In this document: piece by piece, positions 62,902 through 64,000 of the stretch
Numbering within the stretch: the first letter of the stretch is position 1
Layout of the letters: every line of letters begins with the position of its first letter
Assembly: GCA_965203475.1 (NCBI GenBank)
Contig: OZ241890.1
Coordinates: 1,054,001 to 1,118,000 of the forward strand
Source: JABDMD01 sp965203475
Lineage (GTDB): Bacteria; Pseudomonadota; Gammaproteobacteria; UBA4575
Length of the DNA stretch: 64,000 nucleotides
Reading direction: 5' to 3'
Notes under the pieces: model-generated
Database searches by the model: none
Told to the model about the DNA's origin: nothing
What the model saw: only the letters and a program-made list of their open reading frames with translations
Translations under genes and position numbers: made by a program

Positions 62902-63693
62902 TCAATCATCCTTAGTTGCGCTGCTTGTCTGCGAGCCTGCAGCATCCTGAAATAGTTGCATTACATGTGCACGCATTTTTTGTACTTCAGGATCTTGTCG
63001 ATCACGTGGATCAGGAAGATCAACTTGAAGATCATGCATCATTTTTCCTGGTGACCCCGCCATAATAAGCGCGCGATCCGCCATAATAACAGCTTCATCA
63101 ATATCATGCGTCACCATAACAATATTAAATCCCAATTGTTTTGAAATTGCCCTTACATCTTTTTGAAGTGATGCACGCGTGAATGCATCTAGTGCAGAAA
63201 AAGGCTCATCCAACAACAACATTTCCGGTTCCATTACAAGCGAGCGTGCTAATGCTACACGTTGTTGTTGCCCACCAGATAAATCTTGAACATTTTTATG
63301 TGCAAATTCGTCCATATGCACCAAACTAATCGTTTCCTTAACTCTTTCGGCAATTTTATCCTTTGGCCAGCCGGCAAATCGCAGACCAGTACCTACAATT
63401 TGTTCGACTGACATCCAAGGGAATAAATGCGGTGCCTGAAACATCATTACCCATTTAGAGGATGTGCCATTTACATCTTTATTGTTTAGCTGAACCGTTC
63501 CATTATAGCCGCCTAATAATCCCGCAATAATATGTAACAGAGTTGATTTTCCACATCCAGAGCGACCAATAATTACGAGTGATTCACCCACCTCAGATTG
63601 GACATCAACTTTATCGAATGTAAGTGGACACTTAGCATCATAACGGTGTGTTAGATCCTTGACATTAATTTGTACGCCATTGCGTTCGGTCAT
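62902..63693 (-). CDS. ABC transporter ATP-binding protein (NrtC/NrtD, TauB type)
   Basis: The frame opens at a TTG (63795), but the ATG at 63693 has AAGGATG before it and gives 263 residues, the usual family length. Walker A GRSGCGKS, signature LSGGQQQRVALARSL and Walker B LLLDEPFSALD are present. It powers import by the permease and binding protein encoded next to it (65-base gap). Confidence 0.9.
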   Translation of the reverse strand: MTERNGVQINVKDLTHRYDAKCPLTFDKVDVQSEVGESLVIIGRSGCGKSTLLHIIAGLLGGYNGTVQLNNKDVNGTSSKWVMMFQAPHLFPWMSVEQIVGTGLRFAGWPKDKIAERVKETISLVHMDEFAHKNVQDLSGGQQQRVALARSLVMEPEMLLLDEPFSALDAFTRASLQKDVRAISKQLGFNIVMVTHDIDEAVIMADRALIMAGSPGKMMHDLQVDLPDPRDRQDPEVQKMRAHVMQLFQDAAGSQTSSATKDD

Positions 63694-63856
63694 GTTTACA
63701 TCCTTATTTGTACGTATTGTATCAAACTGCTTAGATTGTTGTTCTGCATGTACTAGAGAAACGATACTTCCTTTTAAGTTTTGCAAAATATCCAAACCAA
63801 GTTCTCCACACTGAATATTTTTTCCCTAAGTAGTTTCAAGTACTTACACGTCATAT

Positions 63857-64000
63857 TTATTCTGCAATTATCTTGTCAGCCCATTCAGTATCTTCTACAA
63901 ATGTATCTGGATTTCCAGGTTGCGCTCCTGCTTTAGCCATATCGTCTTCTGAAACGCCTCTCGCCCTCGAACATGCACCACAACATTCAATTCGAACCCC
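63857..64000 (-). CDS. C-terminal part of a DsrE-like protein, partial
   Basis: The minus-strand frame entering from the window edge codes 47 residues with IECCGACSRARGVSEDDMAK and ends at TAA 63857-63859. The Cys-rich pattern and the RGV-SEDD step resemble the C-terminal part of DsrE/F-like sulfur-carrier proteins, though this is weak. It is the first visible gene of the ABC transporter run. Confidence 0.4.
   Translation of the reverse strand, partial: GVRIECCGACSRARGVSEDDMAKAGAQPGNPDTFVEDTEWADKIIAE

Overview
The window reads as an AT-rich chromosome segment of a gammaproteobacterium. Four gene orders support this: rpoE-mucA-mucB-mucD followed by lepA; nadB divergent from rpoE; orn next to rsgA; and recR-ybaB-dnaX with the 4.5S (SRP) RNA just upstream of dnaX. 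The metabolism points to a methylotroph that uses tetrahydromethanopterin/methanofuran-type C1 carriers and methylated sulfur compounds. No tRNA, rRNA, CRISPR array or integrase gene was found.

Layout. 1-5.5 kb: an ABC-2 exporter (cut by the window edge), small membrane proteins, an MFS transporter and a ChrA transporter, all on the minus strand. 5.8-31.1 kb: a C1/sulfur oxidation island. It holds (a) a minus-strand operon fwdD-fwdB-fwdA-ftr-fwdC-ferredoxin-ferredoxin:NADP reductase; (b) a methanethiol oxidase locus (mtoX, SCO-type copper chaperone, MauG-type dihaem protein, two TlpA-type thioredoxins) with a second SCO gene divergent from it; (c) a plus-strand fhcBADC operon; (d) a two-gene NAD-linked formate dehydrogenase. 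31-37.5 kb: a PEP-CTERM-like protein, an EF-G paralogue, then four attC sites separating small cassette genes with no integrase in view (a CALIN), followed by lipocalin, an SMR efflux pump and a broken MliC gene. 38-56 kb: housekeeping genes (dacB, folP, lepA, the rpoE stress operon, nadB, orn, rsgA, recR, ybaB, dnaX, SRP RNA). 56-64 kb: a porin, a decayed IS1595-type insertion sequence and neighbouring gene debris, cbtB, and an NrtABC-like ABC transporter.

The central observation is that the two formyl-methanofuran gene sets are not simple duplicates. The plus-strand set looks like the usual bacterial formyltransferase/hydrolase complex: its B subunit has a Ser where the metal-binding Cys would lie, and it sits beside a formate dehydrogenase. 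The minus-strand set has a B subunit with the CHGPS metal-pterin motif and the fourth molybdopterin-binding subunit FwdD, and it is followed by a 7Fe ferredoxin and a ferredoxin:NADP reductase. It therefore looks like a true, archaeal-type formylmethanofuran dehydrogenase working in a bacterium, sending electrons to ferredoxin/NADP. Formaldehyde from methanethiol could thus reach CO2 by two parallel routes. This functional reading is inference from motifs and gene order.
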